A stretch of DNA of 64,000 nt from Bacteroidales bacterium (GTDB lineage Bacteria; Bacteroidota; Bacteroidia; Bacteroidales; UBA3824): assembly GCA_016293845.1 (NCBI GenBank), contig JAEDDH010000002.1, forward strand, positions 124,001-188,000, written 5' to 3'. Positions 35,262 to 44,269 of this stretch are shown here, one piece after another; the stretch's first letter is position 1; every line of letters starts with the position of its first letter. The notes under the pieces are model-generated. The model saw only the letters and a list, made by a program, of their open reading frames with translations, was not told the DNA's origin and ran no database searches. A program made the position numbers and the translations under genes.

Positions 35262-36413
35262 ATGAACAATTTCGTATTTCAGAATCCTGTAAAGATTATT
35301 TTTGGCAAGGGTTCTATCGCAGAACTGCCCAACAATCTTTACAAGGGCGAAAAAATTATGCTTACCTATGGTGGTGGCTCCATCAAGAAAAACGGCGTCT
35401 ACGACCAAGTAAAAAAGGCTCTCGACGGCTATTCGATTATTGAATTTGGCGGCATTGAGCCAAATCCCGATTTCGACACTTTGATGAAGGCTGTTAATAT
35501 CTGCCGCGAAGAGGGCGTAGGATTCCTTCTCGCTGTGGGCGGTGGCTCGGTTATCGACGGTACAAAATTGATTGCTGCCGCTGTTGATTTCAAAGGCGAC
35601 CCATGGGATATTCTTACCAAAGGTGCTGATTTTGAAGAGGCTTTGCCGATTGCTACAGTGCTTACAATGCCTGCAACCGGTAGCGAAATGAACTGCAACG
35701 CTGTAATTTCGCGCCGCACCACCAAAGAGAAATTCGCTTTTGGCAACCCCAAGGTTTACCCAGTGTTCTCGATTCTCGACCCTGAGGTGGTTTGTTCTAT
35801 TCCTAAACGTCAAAAAGCCAACGGTTTAGCTGATAGCTTTATTCACGTTTTTGAGCAATATCTCACCGACGACATCGACACTCCTGTACAAGACCGTTGG
35901 TCGGAGGGTGTTTTCAAAACAATTATCGAAACAGCTCCAAAGGTACTTGTAGACAATCCGCCTTACAACGCTTGCGCCAATTATATGTGGGCTGCCACAT
36001 GTGCACTCAACTTTTTCCTCTGCCCGGGCGTAAATCAAGACTGGTCTACACACATGATTGGTCACGAACTAACAGCTCTCTGCGGACTTGATCACGGTGT
36101 AACGCTTTCGATTGTTCTCCCCGGCACAATGCGAGTAATGCGCAAAGAGAAAAAGGCAAAACTCTTGATGTTTGCCAAAAACGTGTGGGGAATCACCTCT
36201 GGCAGCGACGATGAAATTATCGACAAAGTTATTGATGCTACCGAAAAATTCTTCCAATCGCTCGGCATCAAGACCCGCCTTTCGGATTACGGCATCGGCA
36301 AAGATATTGTTGACGAAATTTACAACCGTTTTAAAACTCGCGGCTTAGAACTTGGCGAGCACGGCATAGTAACACCCGAAAAGGCTAAGGCTATACTTGA
36401 AGACCGTTTGTAA
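35262..36413 (+). CDS. Iron-containing alcohol dehydrogenase (YqhD/butanol-dehydrogenase type)
   Basis: A 383-residue group III dehydrogenase, NAD(P)H dependent, reducing aldehydes to alcohols. The nucleotide motif is LTYGGGSIKKNGVYDQV with FLLAVGGGSVIDGTK. Metal ligands are in NGLADSFIHVFEQY (Asp, His) and MIGHELTALCGLDHGVTLSI (two His). MPATGSEMNCNAV is also typical. Substrate cannot be given; YqhD-like enzymes act on many aldehydes. It is a single gene followed by a terminator. Confidence 0.92.
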   Translation: MNNFVFQNPVKIIFGKGSIAELPNNLYKGEKIMLTYGGGSIKKNGVYDQVKKALDGYSIIEFGGIEPNPDFDTLMKAVNICREEGVGFLLAVGGGSVIDGTKLIAAAVDFKGDPWDILTKGADFEEALPIATVLTMPATGSEMNCNAVISRRTTKEKFAFGNPKVYPVFSILDPEVVCSIPKRQKANGLADSFIHVFEQYLTDDIDTPVQDRWSEGVFKTIIETAPKVLVDNPPYNACANYMWAATCALNFFLCPGVNQDWSTHMIGHELTALCGLDHGVTLSIVLPGTMRVMRKEKKAKLLMFAKNVWGITSGSDDEIIDKVIDATEKFFQSLGIKTRLSDYGIGKDIVDEIYNRFKTRGLELGEHGIVTPEKAKAILEDRL

Positions 36414-36446
36414 CAAGTTGGTTTCAGTTAATGAATAAATAAAAAA

Positions 36447-36480
36447 AAACCGTGGGTCAAACGACTCACGGTTTCTTTTA
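36447..36480 (+). terminator. Bidirectional intrinsic terminator
   Basis: AAACCGTGGGTC and GACTCACGGTTT pair over 12 bp with one G-T wobble and a 4-base loop. It is preceded by an A run and followed by CTTTTAT. It lies between convergent dehydrogenase and STAS genes. Confidence 0.85.
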
Positions 36481-36503
36481 TAATAAACAATTGAATAATA
36501 ACC

Positions 36504-36860
36504 TTAATTTGCCTTGGCAATTAATTCGATGGCTTTGTCAACGGTATCGGTGATATTCAGCACAGTGTCAAGTTGCGAGATTGAAATCAATCTTTCAACA
36601 GCTGTTTGCAATCCTGTGAGAACAAAAGTTCCGTTGGAGTTTTTGCACAGCCTGTTGGCAACTAATATCGCGCTCAACCCTGAACTATCGCAGTAACGGG
36701 CTTTTTGCAAGTCGATAATGATGTTTTTTTCTCCGTTGCCGGCAATCAAAACGAGTTCTGATTTTACAGCCGGGGCAATGTGAGTGTCCAACTTTTCAAC
36801 CAATATGCTTATTACTGTGTAATTGTCGAATTTGGTTACTTCAAACTTTTTTTCGTCCAT
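36504..36860 (-). CDS. STAS-domain anti-sigma-factor antagonist
   Basis: A 118-residue SpoIIAA/RsbV-like protein. The phosphorylation loop is present as YCDSSGLSAILVANRL, where the second Ser of DSSG is the usual site. Such proteins are phosphorylated by RsbW-type kinases and dephosphorylated by SpoIIE/RsbU-type phosphatases, and the unphosphorylated form binds the kinase. Four SpoIIE-type phosphatase genes lie 18-24 kb away in this window, but no kinase. The gene sits 47 bases downstream of rpsA on the same strand. Confidence 0.9.
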   Translation of the reverse strand: MDEKKFEVTKFDNYTVISILVEKLDTHIAPAVKSELVLIAGNGEKNIIIDLQKARYCDSSGLSAILVANRLCKNSNGTFVLTGLQTAVERLISISQLDTVLNITDTVDKAIELIAKAN

Positions 36861-36907
36861 AAGGTCTTCCTTTTATTAGTATTAAACAAAGCCGTCGGGG
36901 GCGTTAA

Positions 36908-38812
36908 TTATTCGGCAGATTCGTTGTTCTGCTGTTCGATTTGGCTCTTGAGAGCATCACCGAAGAGGTCGCCGAGAGTAGTGGTAGCCTTTTCAATTTT
37001 GGGCTGCTCTTCTTTCTCTTTCTTCTTGCTTGTAGCGGGTTTCTTCTCTTTCTCAGGTTTGTTAGCGTCTTCCCAAACTTTGGTGTGCGAAAGGATGATG
37101 CGTTTTGCAGCTTTAGAGAATTCTATAACTTTGAAAGGAAGTTTCTCGTCTACTTTGCACTGTGAACCGTCTTCTTTAACGAGAGCACGGAGGTTAGCGA
37201 ATCCTTCAACACCATATTGGAGAGCGATGATAGCGCCTTTGTCGAAGATGTTAACGATTGTGCCTTCGTGTACGGTGTCAACGCCGAAGATAGTTTCAAA
37301 TGTATCCCATGGATTTTCTTCGAGCTGTTTGTGACCGAGGCTGAGACGACGGTTTTCTTTGTCGATGTCGAGAACAACCACCTCGATGTCGTCGCCAATA
37401 GCGGTAAATTCGCCGGGGTGTTTGATTTTCTTTGTCCAAGAGAGGTCAGAGATGTGGATAAGTCCGTCTACGCCCTCTTCGATTTCAACAAATACGCCGA
37501 AGTTGGTAAAGTTGCGAACTTTAGCTGTGTGTTTGCTACCAACTTTGTATTTTTCTTCGATATTAGCCCATGGATCGGGTTTGAGCTGTTTGATACCGAG
37601 CGACATTTTGCGTTCTTTGCGGTCGAGAGTAAGGATAACAGCTTCGATTTCTTCGCCCACTTTGAGGAATTCCTGAGCTGAACGGAGATGCTGGCTCCAC
37701 GACATTTCTGAAACGTGGATAAGGCCTTCAACGCCAGGAGCGATTTCAACGAAAGCGCCGTAATCAGCGATAACAACTACTTTGCCTTTTACTTTGTCGT
37801 CAACTTTGAGGTTTGCGTCGAGTGAATCCCAAGGATGAGGAGTCAACTGTTTGAGACCAAGAGCGATACGTTTCTTGTCGTCGTCGAAGTCGAGGATAAC
37901 AACGTTGAGTTTCTGGTCGAGGTGAACAACTTCTTCGGGATGAGAAACGCGTCCCCAAGAGAGGTCGGTGATGTGGATAAGACCGTCTACGCCGCCAAGG
38001 TCGATGAATACGCCGTAAGTGGTGATATTTTTAACAGTACCTTCGAGAATCTGGCCTTTTTCGAGTTTACCGATGATTTCTTTCTTCTGCTGTTCGAGTT
38101 CGGCTTCAATAAGAGCTTTGTGCGAAACAACCACGTTTTTGAATTCAGAGTTGATTTTAACAACTTTGAATTCCATAGTTTTGCCAACGTAGATGTCGTA
38201 GTCGCGGATGGGTTTAACATCGATTTGCGATCCGGGAAGGAATGCTTCGATACCAAATACGTCTACAATCATGCCGCCTTTTGTACGGCATTTGATGTAA
38301 CCTTTGATAATTTCGTCGTTGTTGAGAGCTTCGTTGACACGGTCCCAGCTGCGGAGAGCACGTGCTTTTTTGTGTGAAAGAACGAGTTGACCGTTCTTAT
38401 CTTCTTGGTTCTCAACGTAAACTTCTACTTTGTCGCCAACTTTGAGTTCGGGGTTGTAACGGAACTCGTTGAGGCTTACGATGCCTTCCGATTTGTAGCC
38501 AATGTTGATAACTACTTCGCGGTTGGTGATGGCTATAACTGTTCCGTCAATTACTTGATTTTCAGTAATTGACGATAATGTTTTGTCATACTCTGATTCA
38601 AGTTCTTTGCGTTTTTCGGCTGAATAGCCAGTACCTTTGTTAGAAACGCTGTCCCAGTCAAAATCCATAGTTGAAGCGTTGTTTTTGTAGCTGCTTCTGG
38701 GCTTTACAATTACTTCTTCTGCATCCTGAATTTCAGTTTCTGCTTTTGCCTGTTTTAGGTCGTCATTTTCGATTTCTGCATCGAAATCATTGTTGTTTTT
38801 TTTGGGTGTCAT
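36908..38812 (-). CDS. rpsA: 30S ribosomal protein S1
   Basis: RNA-binding ribosomal protein needed for mRNA recruitment, important in a group with few Shine-Dalgarno sites. Six S1/OB-fold repeats are visible, with recurring elements such as GVFIDLGGVDGLIHITDLSW, GAFVEIAPGVEGLIHVSEMS and FGVFVEIEEGVDGLIHISDL. The N-terminal ~65 residues are acidic and the C-terminal ~45 are Lys/Glu-rich (EKEKKPATSKKKEKEEQ). The 634-residue length fits Bacteroidota S1. A complete promoter lies at 38884-38913, and the predicted transcript begins with a small hairpin (38861-38878). Confidence 0.96.
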   Translation of the reverse strand: MTPKKNNNDFDAEIENDDLKQAKAETEIQDAEEVIVKPRSSYKNNASTMDFDWDSVSNKGTGYSAEKRKELESEYDKTLSSITENQVIDGTVIAITNREVVINIGYKSEGIVSLNEFRYNPELKVGDKVEVYVENQEDKNGQLVLSHKKARALRSWDRVNEALNNDEIIKGYIKCRTKGGMIVDVFGIEAFLPGSQIDVKPIRDYDIYVGKTMEFKVVKINSEFKNVVVSHKALIEAELEQQKKEIIGKLEKGQILEGTVKNITTYGVFIDLGGVDGLIHITDLSWGRVSHPEEVVHLDQKLNVVILDFDDDKKRIALGLKQLTPHPWDSLDANLKVDDKVKGKVVVIADYGAFVEIAPGVEGLIHVSEMSWSQHLRSAQEFLKVGEEIEAVILTLDRKERKMSLGIKQLKPDPWANIEEKYKVGSKHTAKVRNFTNFGVFVEIEEGVDGLIHISDLSWTKKIKHPGEFTAIGDDIEVVVLDIDKENRRLSLGHKQLEENPWDTFETIFGVDTVHEGTIVNIFDKGAIIALQYGVEGFANLRALVKEDGSQCKVDEKLPFKVIEFSKAAKRIILSHTKVWEDANKPEKEKKPATSKKKEKEEQPKIEKATTTLGDLFGDALKSQIEQQNNESAE

Positions 38813-38860
38813 TGATAAAATTTAATTAAATAACTTATTGTGTTAGACTTTATTTATAGA

Positions 38861-38878
38861 GGTAATCCCTAAATTACC
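38861..38878 (-). promoter_or_regulatory. Hairpin at the predicted 5' end of rpsA mRNA
   Basis: GGTAAT and ATTACC pair around a 6-base loop. With the -7 element at 38884-38891 transcription would start near 38877, so this stem would form the very 5' end. It could protect the transcript or control S1 synthesis; no homologous element was compared. Confidence 0.4.
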
Positions 38879-38883
38879 GGCTG

Positions 38884-38913
38884 CAAAAGTAGTATTTATT
38901 TTTCAATAAGCAA
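38884..38913 (-). promoter_or_regulatory. Promoter of rpsA
   Basis: On the minus strand TTG (38913-38911), exactly 19 bases, then TACTTTTG (38891-38884): a full match to the Bacteroidota promoter. Confidence 0.7.
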
Positions 38914-38934
38914 GTTAATTTTGTTTTTTTTTTT

Positions 38935-38942
38935 TACTTTTG
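38935..38942 (+). promoter_or_regulatory. Promoter -7 element (TACTTTTG) for the decarboxylase gene
   Basis: TACTTTTG ends 18 bases before the ATG at 38961. It overlaps an upstream in-frame start at 38940, which favours the downstream start. Confidence 0.5.
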
Positions 38943-38960
38943 CAGAAATTTTTGCAAAAG

Positions 38961-39905
38961 ATGAAAAAAATTTTGGTAACTGGCGGTGCTGGATTTATTG
39001 GCAGCCACCTTTGCGAACGACTATTAAACGATGGCAACGATGTTATCTGCTTGGATAATTTTTTTACAGGCAGCAAACAGAATATTCTGCACTTGCTTGA
39101 TAGCCGTTATTTTGAACTTGTAAGACACGATGTAATAGACCCTTACAAAGCTGAGGTAGACGAGATTTACAATCTTGCCTGCCCAGCTTCGCCCATACAT
39201 TATCAATATAATGCTATCAAAACCGTAAAAACTTCGGTGATGGGCGCAATCAATATGCTGGGTCTTGCCAAACGATTGAACGCCAAAATTTTACAAGCAT
39301 CCACAAGCGAAGTTTACGGCAACCCTTCTGTTCATCCACAAGAAGAATCGTATTGGGGCAATGTTAATCCTATTGGCGAACGTGCCTGCTATGATGAAGG
39401 AAAACGAATTGCCGAAACACTTTTTATGAGCTATCATCGTCAAAACAAGGTGAAAATCAAGATTATACGCATTTTTAATACCTACGGACCACGTATGCAG
39501 CCCGACGATGGGAGAGTGGTGTCGAATTTTATTGTTCAGGCATTGAGCAATAAACCTATTACTATTTATGGAGGTGGTTCGCAAACTCGTAGTTTTCAAT
39601 ACGTTGACGATTTAATTGAGGGTATGGTTCGCACAATGGCTACACCCGACGATTTTACAGGCCCTGTTAACATTGGCAATCCGGGCGAGTTTACTATCAA
39701 GCAGTTAGCCGAAAAAATTATCGGCATGACTGGTTCTCGATCTGAAATTATTTACAAACCCTTGCCAAGCGACGATCCTGTGCGCCGACGTCCCGACATC
39801 TCGTTGGCTCAAAAAAATCTTAATTGGCAACCTATGGTAAACTTAGAACAGGGTCTCGCCAAAACAATAGCATATTTTGAAGATTATTTAAAACATAATA
39901 AATAA
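38961..39905 (+). CDS. UDP-glucuronate decarboxylase (UDP-xylose synthase)
   Basis: A 314-residue extended short-chain dehydrogenase/reductase converting UDP-glucuronate to UDP-xylose, a precursor for surface polysaccharide. NAD-binding VTGGAGFIGSHLCERLL is followed by DNFFTGSKQNI, ACPASPIHYQ, QASTSEVYGNP, the catalytic YDEGKR (YxxxK) and RIFNTYGPRMQPDDGRVVSN, the pattern of UXS. The start MKKILVTGG is chosen over the frame beginning at 38940. purU follows after 6 bases, probably cotranscribed without a metabolic link. Confidence 0.92.
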   Translation: MKKILVTGGAGFIGSHLCERLLNDGNDVICLDNFFTGSKQNILHLLDSRYFELVRHDVIDPYKAEVDEIYNLACPASPIHYQYNAIKTVKTSVMGAINMLGLAKRLNAKILQASTSEVYGNPSVHPQEESYWGNVNPIGERACYDEGKRIAETLFMSYHRQNKVKIKIIRIFNTYGPRMQPDDGRVVSNFIVQALSNKPITIYGGGSQTRSFQYVDDLIEGMVRTMATPDDFTGPVNIGNPGEFTIKQLAEKIIGMTGSRSEIIYKPLPSDDPVRRRPDISLAQKNLNWQPMVNLEQGLAKTIAYFEDYLKHNK

Positions 39906-39911
39906 GATATC

Positions 39912-40766
39912 ATGAACACAGCAATACTTTTGTTGCACTGCCCCGACAAACCGGGATTAATTGCAGAACTTACTAATTTTGTTACCGTTAACAACGGAAA
40001 TATCGTATACTTAGACCAATATGTAGACCATACCGAAGGTATTTTCTTTATGCGTATGGAGTGGGATTTGGGTAAATTCTTAATTCCTACCGACAAGATA
40101 GAAGACTATTTTACAACGCTTTACGCTCAAAAACATAATATGGATTTCCGTATTTATTTTTCTGACAAAAAGCCCCGTATGGCAATTTTTGTTTCTAAAA
40201 TGTCGCATTGCCTCTACGATATGCTTGCACGTTACACTGCCGGAGAATGGAATGTGGATATTCCGCTTATTATCAGCAACCATCCTGATCTTAAACCCGC
40301 TGCCGACAGGTTTGGCATTCCTTACCACATTTTCCCAATTACCAAAGACAATAAGGCAGAACTCGAACCGCAAGAGATGCAGTTGCTCAAAGACAATGAT
40401 ATAGATTTTATCGTTCTTGCACGTTATATGCAGATTATTTCGCCCGAAATGATTACCGCATATCCAAATAAGATTATTAATATTCATCACTCGTTTTTGC
40501 CTGCGTTTATGGGTGCTAAGCCTTATCACGCAGCATACACCCGTGGCGTAAAACTTATCGGTGCCACAAGCCACTATGTAACGCAAGATTTGGATGCAGG
40601 ACCCATTATCGAACAAGACGTTACACGTATCACTCACAAAGATACCATTCAAGACCTTATCAACAAGGGTAAGGATTTGGAAAAAATTGTGCTGTCGGTG
40701 GCTGTGCAAAAACACATAGAGCGCAAAATTCTTTCGTATAAAAACAAGACTGTTATATTCAACTGA
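39912..40766 (+). CDS. purU: Formyltetrahydrofolate deformylase
   Basis: Hydrolyses 10-formyl-tetrahydrofolate to formate and tetrahydrofolate, balancing one-carbon pools for purine synthesis. An N-terminal ACT domain (LLHCPDKPGLIAELTNFV) precedes the formyltransferase-type domain: MAIFVSKMSHCLYDMLAR, VLARYMQIISPEM, IINIHHSFLPAFMGAKPYH and IGATSHYVTQDLDAGPI, including catalytic Asn, His and Asp. Full length at 284 residues. Confidence 0.95.
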   Translation: MNTAILLLHCPDKPGLIAELTNFVTVNNGNIVYLDQYVDHTEGIFFMRMEWDLGKFLIPTDKIEDYFTTLYAQKHNMDFRIYFSDKKPRMAIFVSKMSHCLYDMLARYTAGEWNVDIPLIISNHPDLKPAADRFGIPYHIFPITKDNKAELEPQEMQLLKDNDIDFIVLARYMQIISPEMITAYPNKIINIHHSFLPAFMGAKPYHAAYTRGVKLIGATSHYVTQDLDAGPIIEQDVTRITHKDTIQDLINKGKDLEKIVLSVAVQKHIERKILSYKNKTVIFN

Positions 40767-40770
40767 TACT

Positions 40771-43140
40771 GTGAAAGTTGAACGGCGTTATATTTTATTG
40801 TTGGCTGCTGTATTAGTGATAGCGGCATTGATGGTTTGGATTTTTACTTGTCCTAAAAATCCTTTTCAAGTGCCTTATTCTACAGTAGTTACCGATAGTA
40901 GCGGAAAAATTCTTTCGGCACATATCTCCGACGACGGGCAATGGCGTTTCCCGCCTGCCGATTCGGTGCCGTACAAATTTGAACAATGCATTATAGCGTT
41001 TGAAGATTCAAGGTTTTACTACCATTTTGGAGTTGACCCTCTTGCATTGGCGAGGGCGGTGGTGAGCGATATTTCGAGCGGGCATATAGTTAGCGGCGCA
41101 AGCACACTTACCATGCAGACAGTACGTTTGTGGCGGCGCGAAGATAGAACTTTTGCCGAAAAATTTATCGAGATGCTTCTTGCCATGCGGTTAGAAATGC
41201 GTCTTTCAAAACAAGAGATTCTTTCGCTTTATGCCGCCCACGCACCGTTTGGCGGTAATACTGTTGGCTTGGAAACTGCCGCTACAAGGTATTTTGGACG
41301 TACTGCATCGAATATTTCGTGGGCAGAGGCTGCAATGTTGGCGGTGCTGCCAAATAGTCCTGCCCTTATCAATATGGGTCGCAACCGTCATCTGCTCTTG
41401 GAAAAACGCAACCGACTTTTGGATCGTCTCTATAACAAAGGTGTGATAGATGCCGAAACTTGCGAACTTGCCAAAGAAGAACCCCTTGTGGATAGTCCGC
41501 AGCCGTATGCAAACCTTGCACCTCAACTTTTAGACCGTGTAAAATCGAGCGCAAAACTTGGTGTAGTGCGCACTACATTAGATTTCACTCTGCAAAAACA
41601 TGCCGATGATGTGCTCAATCGTCATATCAAAAAACTTCACGAATCGGGCATCAACAATGGTGCTGTGTTAGTGTTAGATATAGCCTCGGGCGATGCGCTT
41701 GCTTACGTGGCTAATTCTCATGAGTTTGACAACGAAGACAACGGCAATTATGTAGACTGCATTACCGCCCCACGAAGCACAGGAAGTATCTTAAAACCAT
41801 TTCTTTATGCTGCTATGCTTACCGAAGGACAGTTACTTCCAAACACTCTTGTCCCTGATATTCCAACACAGATTTCGGGATATATGCCTCAAAATTACCG
41901 ACATACCTACGATGGCGCTATACCTGCCAACCGAGCTTTGGAGCGGTCGCTCAATGTGCCAGCTGTTAAAATGCTGCAAACTTACGGAGGCGAAAAATTT
42001 ATACCCTTTTTGCGCAAAGTGGGACTTACTACTGTTAACAAAAGTGCTGATTATTACGGTCTTTCGCTGATTCTTGGCGGTTGTGAGGCTACACTTTGGG
42101 ATTTGTGTGGAGCGTATGCGTCAATGGTACGTTCTTTAAATGGTTATGTAGCAAACCAAAATACCTATAATTCAGCCGATTGGTATGCTCCAAACTTATT
42201 CTACAACCGTTCTGTTAAGCGCAATTATAAAGTCACCGACCTCCATATCGAAAGTTTTATGTCGGCATCTGCTATATATTTTACACTCAATGCATTAACC
42301 CAAGTAGAAAAACCAGATGCAGAGTTAGGAGCAGAATTTTTTGAATCGAGCCAGTTGGTGGCATGGAAAACAGGCACAAGTTTCGGTTTTCGTGACGCTT
42401 GGGCAATAGGTGCTACAACTCAATATGTAGTAGGTGTTTGGGTTGGCAATGCCGATGGCGAAGGTCGCCCGGGAATTGTGGGCATACAAGCCGCTGCGCC
42501 AATATTGTTTGATATTTTAAAACTTTTGCCCAAAAGCAGCGGAACATTTCCTACTCCATACGAAGATCTTGCCACTGCAAATGTCTGTGTTAAAAGTGGT
42601 TGCATTGCAGGTGAAAACTGCGAATTTGTAGAAGAACGCCAAATACCTGCCGTGGGTGTTGATTTCAAGACCTGTCCATATTGCCATTTGGAGCATTTAG
42701 ATGCAAGTGGCAAATATCGCGTTACCACCGATTGTGAAAATTCAGCCAACATTATTCATCAAAAATGGTTTGTGCTTCCGCCTGCCATGGAGTATTATTA
42801 CCGCATTAAAAATTCTGATTATAAGATACTTCCGCCAATGCGCAGCGATTGTCTGCAACACGCAGGCGGCGACAATCATACACCTTTTCAAATAGTGTAT
42901 CCCGAAAATTATGCCAAGGTGTTTATACCCAAAGGTTTAGACGGTACTCCCGAAAAAATGGTGGTGGAGGTTTCGTGCCGCAATAGTGGCGAAATTCTCT
43001 ATTGGCATTTAGATGGTAGTTTTATTGGTGAAACATCAGATATTCATAAACTTGCAATCTTCGCTGACAAAGGTTCGCATACTCTTACCATTGTAGATAG
43101 GCATGGTAATTCGGTTAAGCGGATATTTGAGGTGATGTAA
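40771..43140 (+). CDS. pbpC: Penicillin-binding protein 1C (bifunctional)
   Basis: A 789-residue peptidoglycan synthase. It starts at GTG (40771), four bases after purU. One N-terminal membrane helix is at ~7-26. The glycosyltransferase domain has FEDSRFYYHFGVDPLALAR and SGASTLTMQTVRLW. The transpeptidase has STGSILKPFLYA (SxxK serine) and WKTGTSFGFRDAWAIG (KTG), and the C-terminal ~90 residues are the BiPBP_C domain of PBP1C. A cysteine-rich insert (CVKSGCIAGENC, CPYCHLEH) is usual in the family. Acts at the outer face of the inner membrane. Confidence 0.94.
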   Translation: MKVERRYILLLAAVLVIAALMVWIFTCPKNPFQVPYSTVVTDSSGKILSAHISDDGQWRFPPADSVPYKFEQCIIAFEDSRFYYHFGVDPLALARAVVSDISSGHIVSGASTLTMQTVRLWRREDRTFAEKFIEMLLAMRLEMRLSKQEILSLYAAHAPFGGNTVGLETAATRYFGRTASNISWAEAAMLAVLPNSPALINMGRNRHLLLEKRNRLLDRLYNKGVIDAETCELAKEEPLVDSPQPYANLAPQLLDRVKSSAKLGVVRTTLDFTLQKHADDVLNRHIKKLHESGINNGAVLVLDIASGDALAYVANSHEFDNEDNGNYVDCITAPRSTGSILKPFLYAAMLTEGQLLPNTLVPDIPTQISGYMPQNYRHTYDGAIPANRALERSLNVPAVKMLQTYGGEKFIPFLRKVGLTTVNKSADYYGLSLILGGCEATLWDLCGAYASMVRSLNGYVANQNTYNSADWYAPNLFYNRSVKRNYKVTDLHIESFMSASAIYFTLNALTQVEKPDAELGAEFFESSQLVAWKTGTSFGFRDAWAIGATTQYVVGVWVGNADGEGRPGIVGIQAAAPILFDILKLLPKSSGTFPTPYEDLATANVCVKSGCIAGENCEFVEERQIPAVGVDFKTCPYCHLEHLDASGKYRVTTDCENSANIIHQKWFVLPPAMEYYYRIKNSDYKILPPMRSDCLQHAGGDNHTPFQIVYPENYAKVFIPKGLDGTPEKMVVEVSCRNSGEILYWHLDGSFIGETSDIHKLAIFADKGSHTLTIVDRHGNSVKRIFEVM

Positions 43141-43146
43141 AAAAAA

Positions 43147-43174
43147 CACCGTATCAACATTAATTGACACGGTG
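43147..43174 (-). terminator. Terminator of the OmpA-like gene
   Basis: CACCGTATCAA and TTGACACGGTG pair with one mismatch. On the minus strand the stem is followed by TTTTTTTT. It sits 28 bases past the stop codon at 43202. Confidence 0.75.
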
Positions 43175-43201
43175 CCATTAGCTTATGAAAAATGATCTTT
43201 T

Positions 43202-44014
43202 TTATTTAGTGGTGAGTTTATAAATCTCATCAAGATTGGGAGTTAGAATAATTTCTGTGCGGCGGTTCATTGCACGACCAGCCTCAGTGTTGTTGCTTGC
43301 CACGGGAGCAAACTCTCCACGACCCGAAGCTGTGAGGCGTTTTTGAGGAAGACCGTCGGCGCTCAAAAGACGTACAATATTGGTGGCACGTGCTGCGCTA
43401 AGATCCCAGTTATCTTTATATTGCGAAGTTTTGATAGGCAGATTGTCGGTATGACCCTCAACCATAATACCTATGTCAGGATTGTTGAGCAATACTTTTG
43501 AAAGTTTTTTGATAGCGTTTTGACCCTTAGATTCCACCTCGGCGCTACCTGATTTAAAGAGCAGTTTATCAAGCATAGTAACGTATACTTTGCCGTCGCG
43601 AACCTGCACTTTAAGTTCGTCGCTCTTGAATCCGTTCATTGCTCCGGTAACGAGTTTGTTGATAACCCTTACGAGCGAATCTTGACGGGCAAGTTGCACA
43701 CGCATACGTTCAATTTCGGCTTGCTTGTTCGATGAAGAATCTTTCAATCCTCCAATTTGGCTGTTGAGCGTATTGTAACGTTTCTGAAGGTCGGCATAAT
43801 TAGCCTCCATCGATTCGTTTTGCGATTTATACTTTGCGTATTCTTCAGCGGTTTGCTGATGTAAGTTATTAAGGTCTTTGTAACGTTTGTTGCTTCGGAT
43901 TTTGTCCCAAATAAACAGCCCTGCGAGTATGAGCAGTGCGGCCGTCAAAATCCAGACCCAGAATTTCGACGAGCTTTTCCCTGTGGTGCTTGTTGTAGTT
44001 TCTTCTGTTGCCAT
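43202..44014 (-). CDS. OmpA/MotB-like peptidoglycan-binding protein with coiled coil
   Basis: A 270-residue protein: short cytoplasmic N-terminus, one membrane helix at ~17-38 (FWVWILTAALLILAGLFIWD), a coiled coil at ~45-110, and a C-terminal OmpA-type domain. The peptidoglycan-binding motif is MVEGHTDNLPIKTSQYKD with LSAARATNIVRLL. The arrangement resembles MotB without a plug, so it probably links the inner membrane to the cell wall. The start at 44014 (MATEETTTST) is favoured over 44038. Confidence 0.88.
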   Translation of the reverse strand: MATEETTTSTTGKSSSKFWVWILTAALLILAGLFIWDKIRSNKRYKDLNNLHQQTAEEYAKYKSQNESMEANYADLQKRYNTLNSQIGGLKDSSSNKQAEIERMRVQLARQDSLVRVINKLVTGAMNGFKSDELKVQVRDGKVYVTMLDKLLFKSGSAEVESKGQNAIKKLSKVLLNNPDIGIMVEGHTDNLPIKTSQYKDNWDLSAARATNIVRLLSADGLPQKRLTASGRGEFAPVASNNTEAGRAMNRRTEIILTPNLDEIYKLTTK

Positions 44015-44157
44015 AAGTTTGAAAATTTGATTTAACAAAAGTATGGAATTATTGATAAATGCAACACTTTTTTAAAAAAAAAATAGGTAAAAGGTGATTT
44101 TTTTTGATGACGAGGGATTTTTATGGGAATTTGGTGTTCGGTTTTCTAAAAAATTCC

Positions 44158-44165
44158 TATCTTTG
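44158..44165 (+). promoter_or_regulatory. Promoter -7 element (TATCTTTG) upstream of the structured leader
   Basis: TATCTTTG fits TAnnTTTG. A transcript from here would start near 44172 and run through the structured element (44270-44390) to the methylase locus, giving a leader of ~320 nt. A TTG at 44131-44133 is 24 bases away, longer than ideal. Confidence 0.5.
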
Positions 44166-44269
44166 CATACAACACATTTATATATTAACAACACAAAATT
44201 CATTACTGCAAAATAGAAATATACAATAAATAACATATTATTAATTAAGCGTTTGCTATTTATTCGGAT

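Noticed and set aside
35141..35443. 100-codon plus-strand frame upstream of and overlapping the alcohol dehydrogenase gene
   Set aside because: It covers the promoter region and the dehydrogenase N-terminus in another frame, with no recognisable protein features.
37835..38377. 180-codon plus-strand open frame
   Set aside because: Antisense to the S1 repeats of rpsA; repeated because the repeats themselves are similar.
40080..40715. 211-codon minus-strand open frame
   Set aside because: Antisense to purU, which has complete catalytic motifs.
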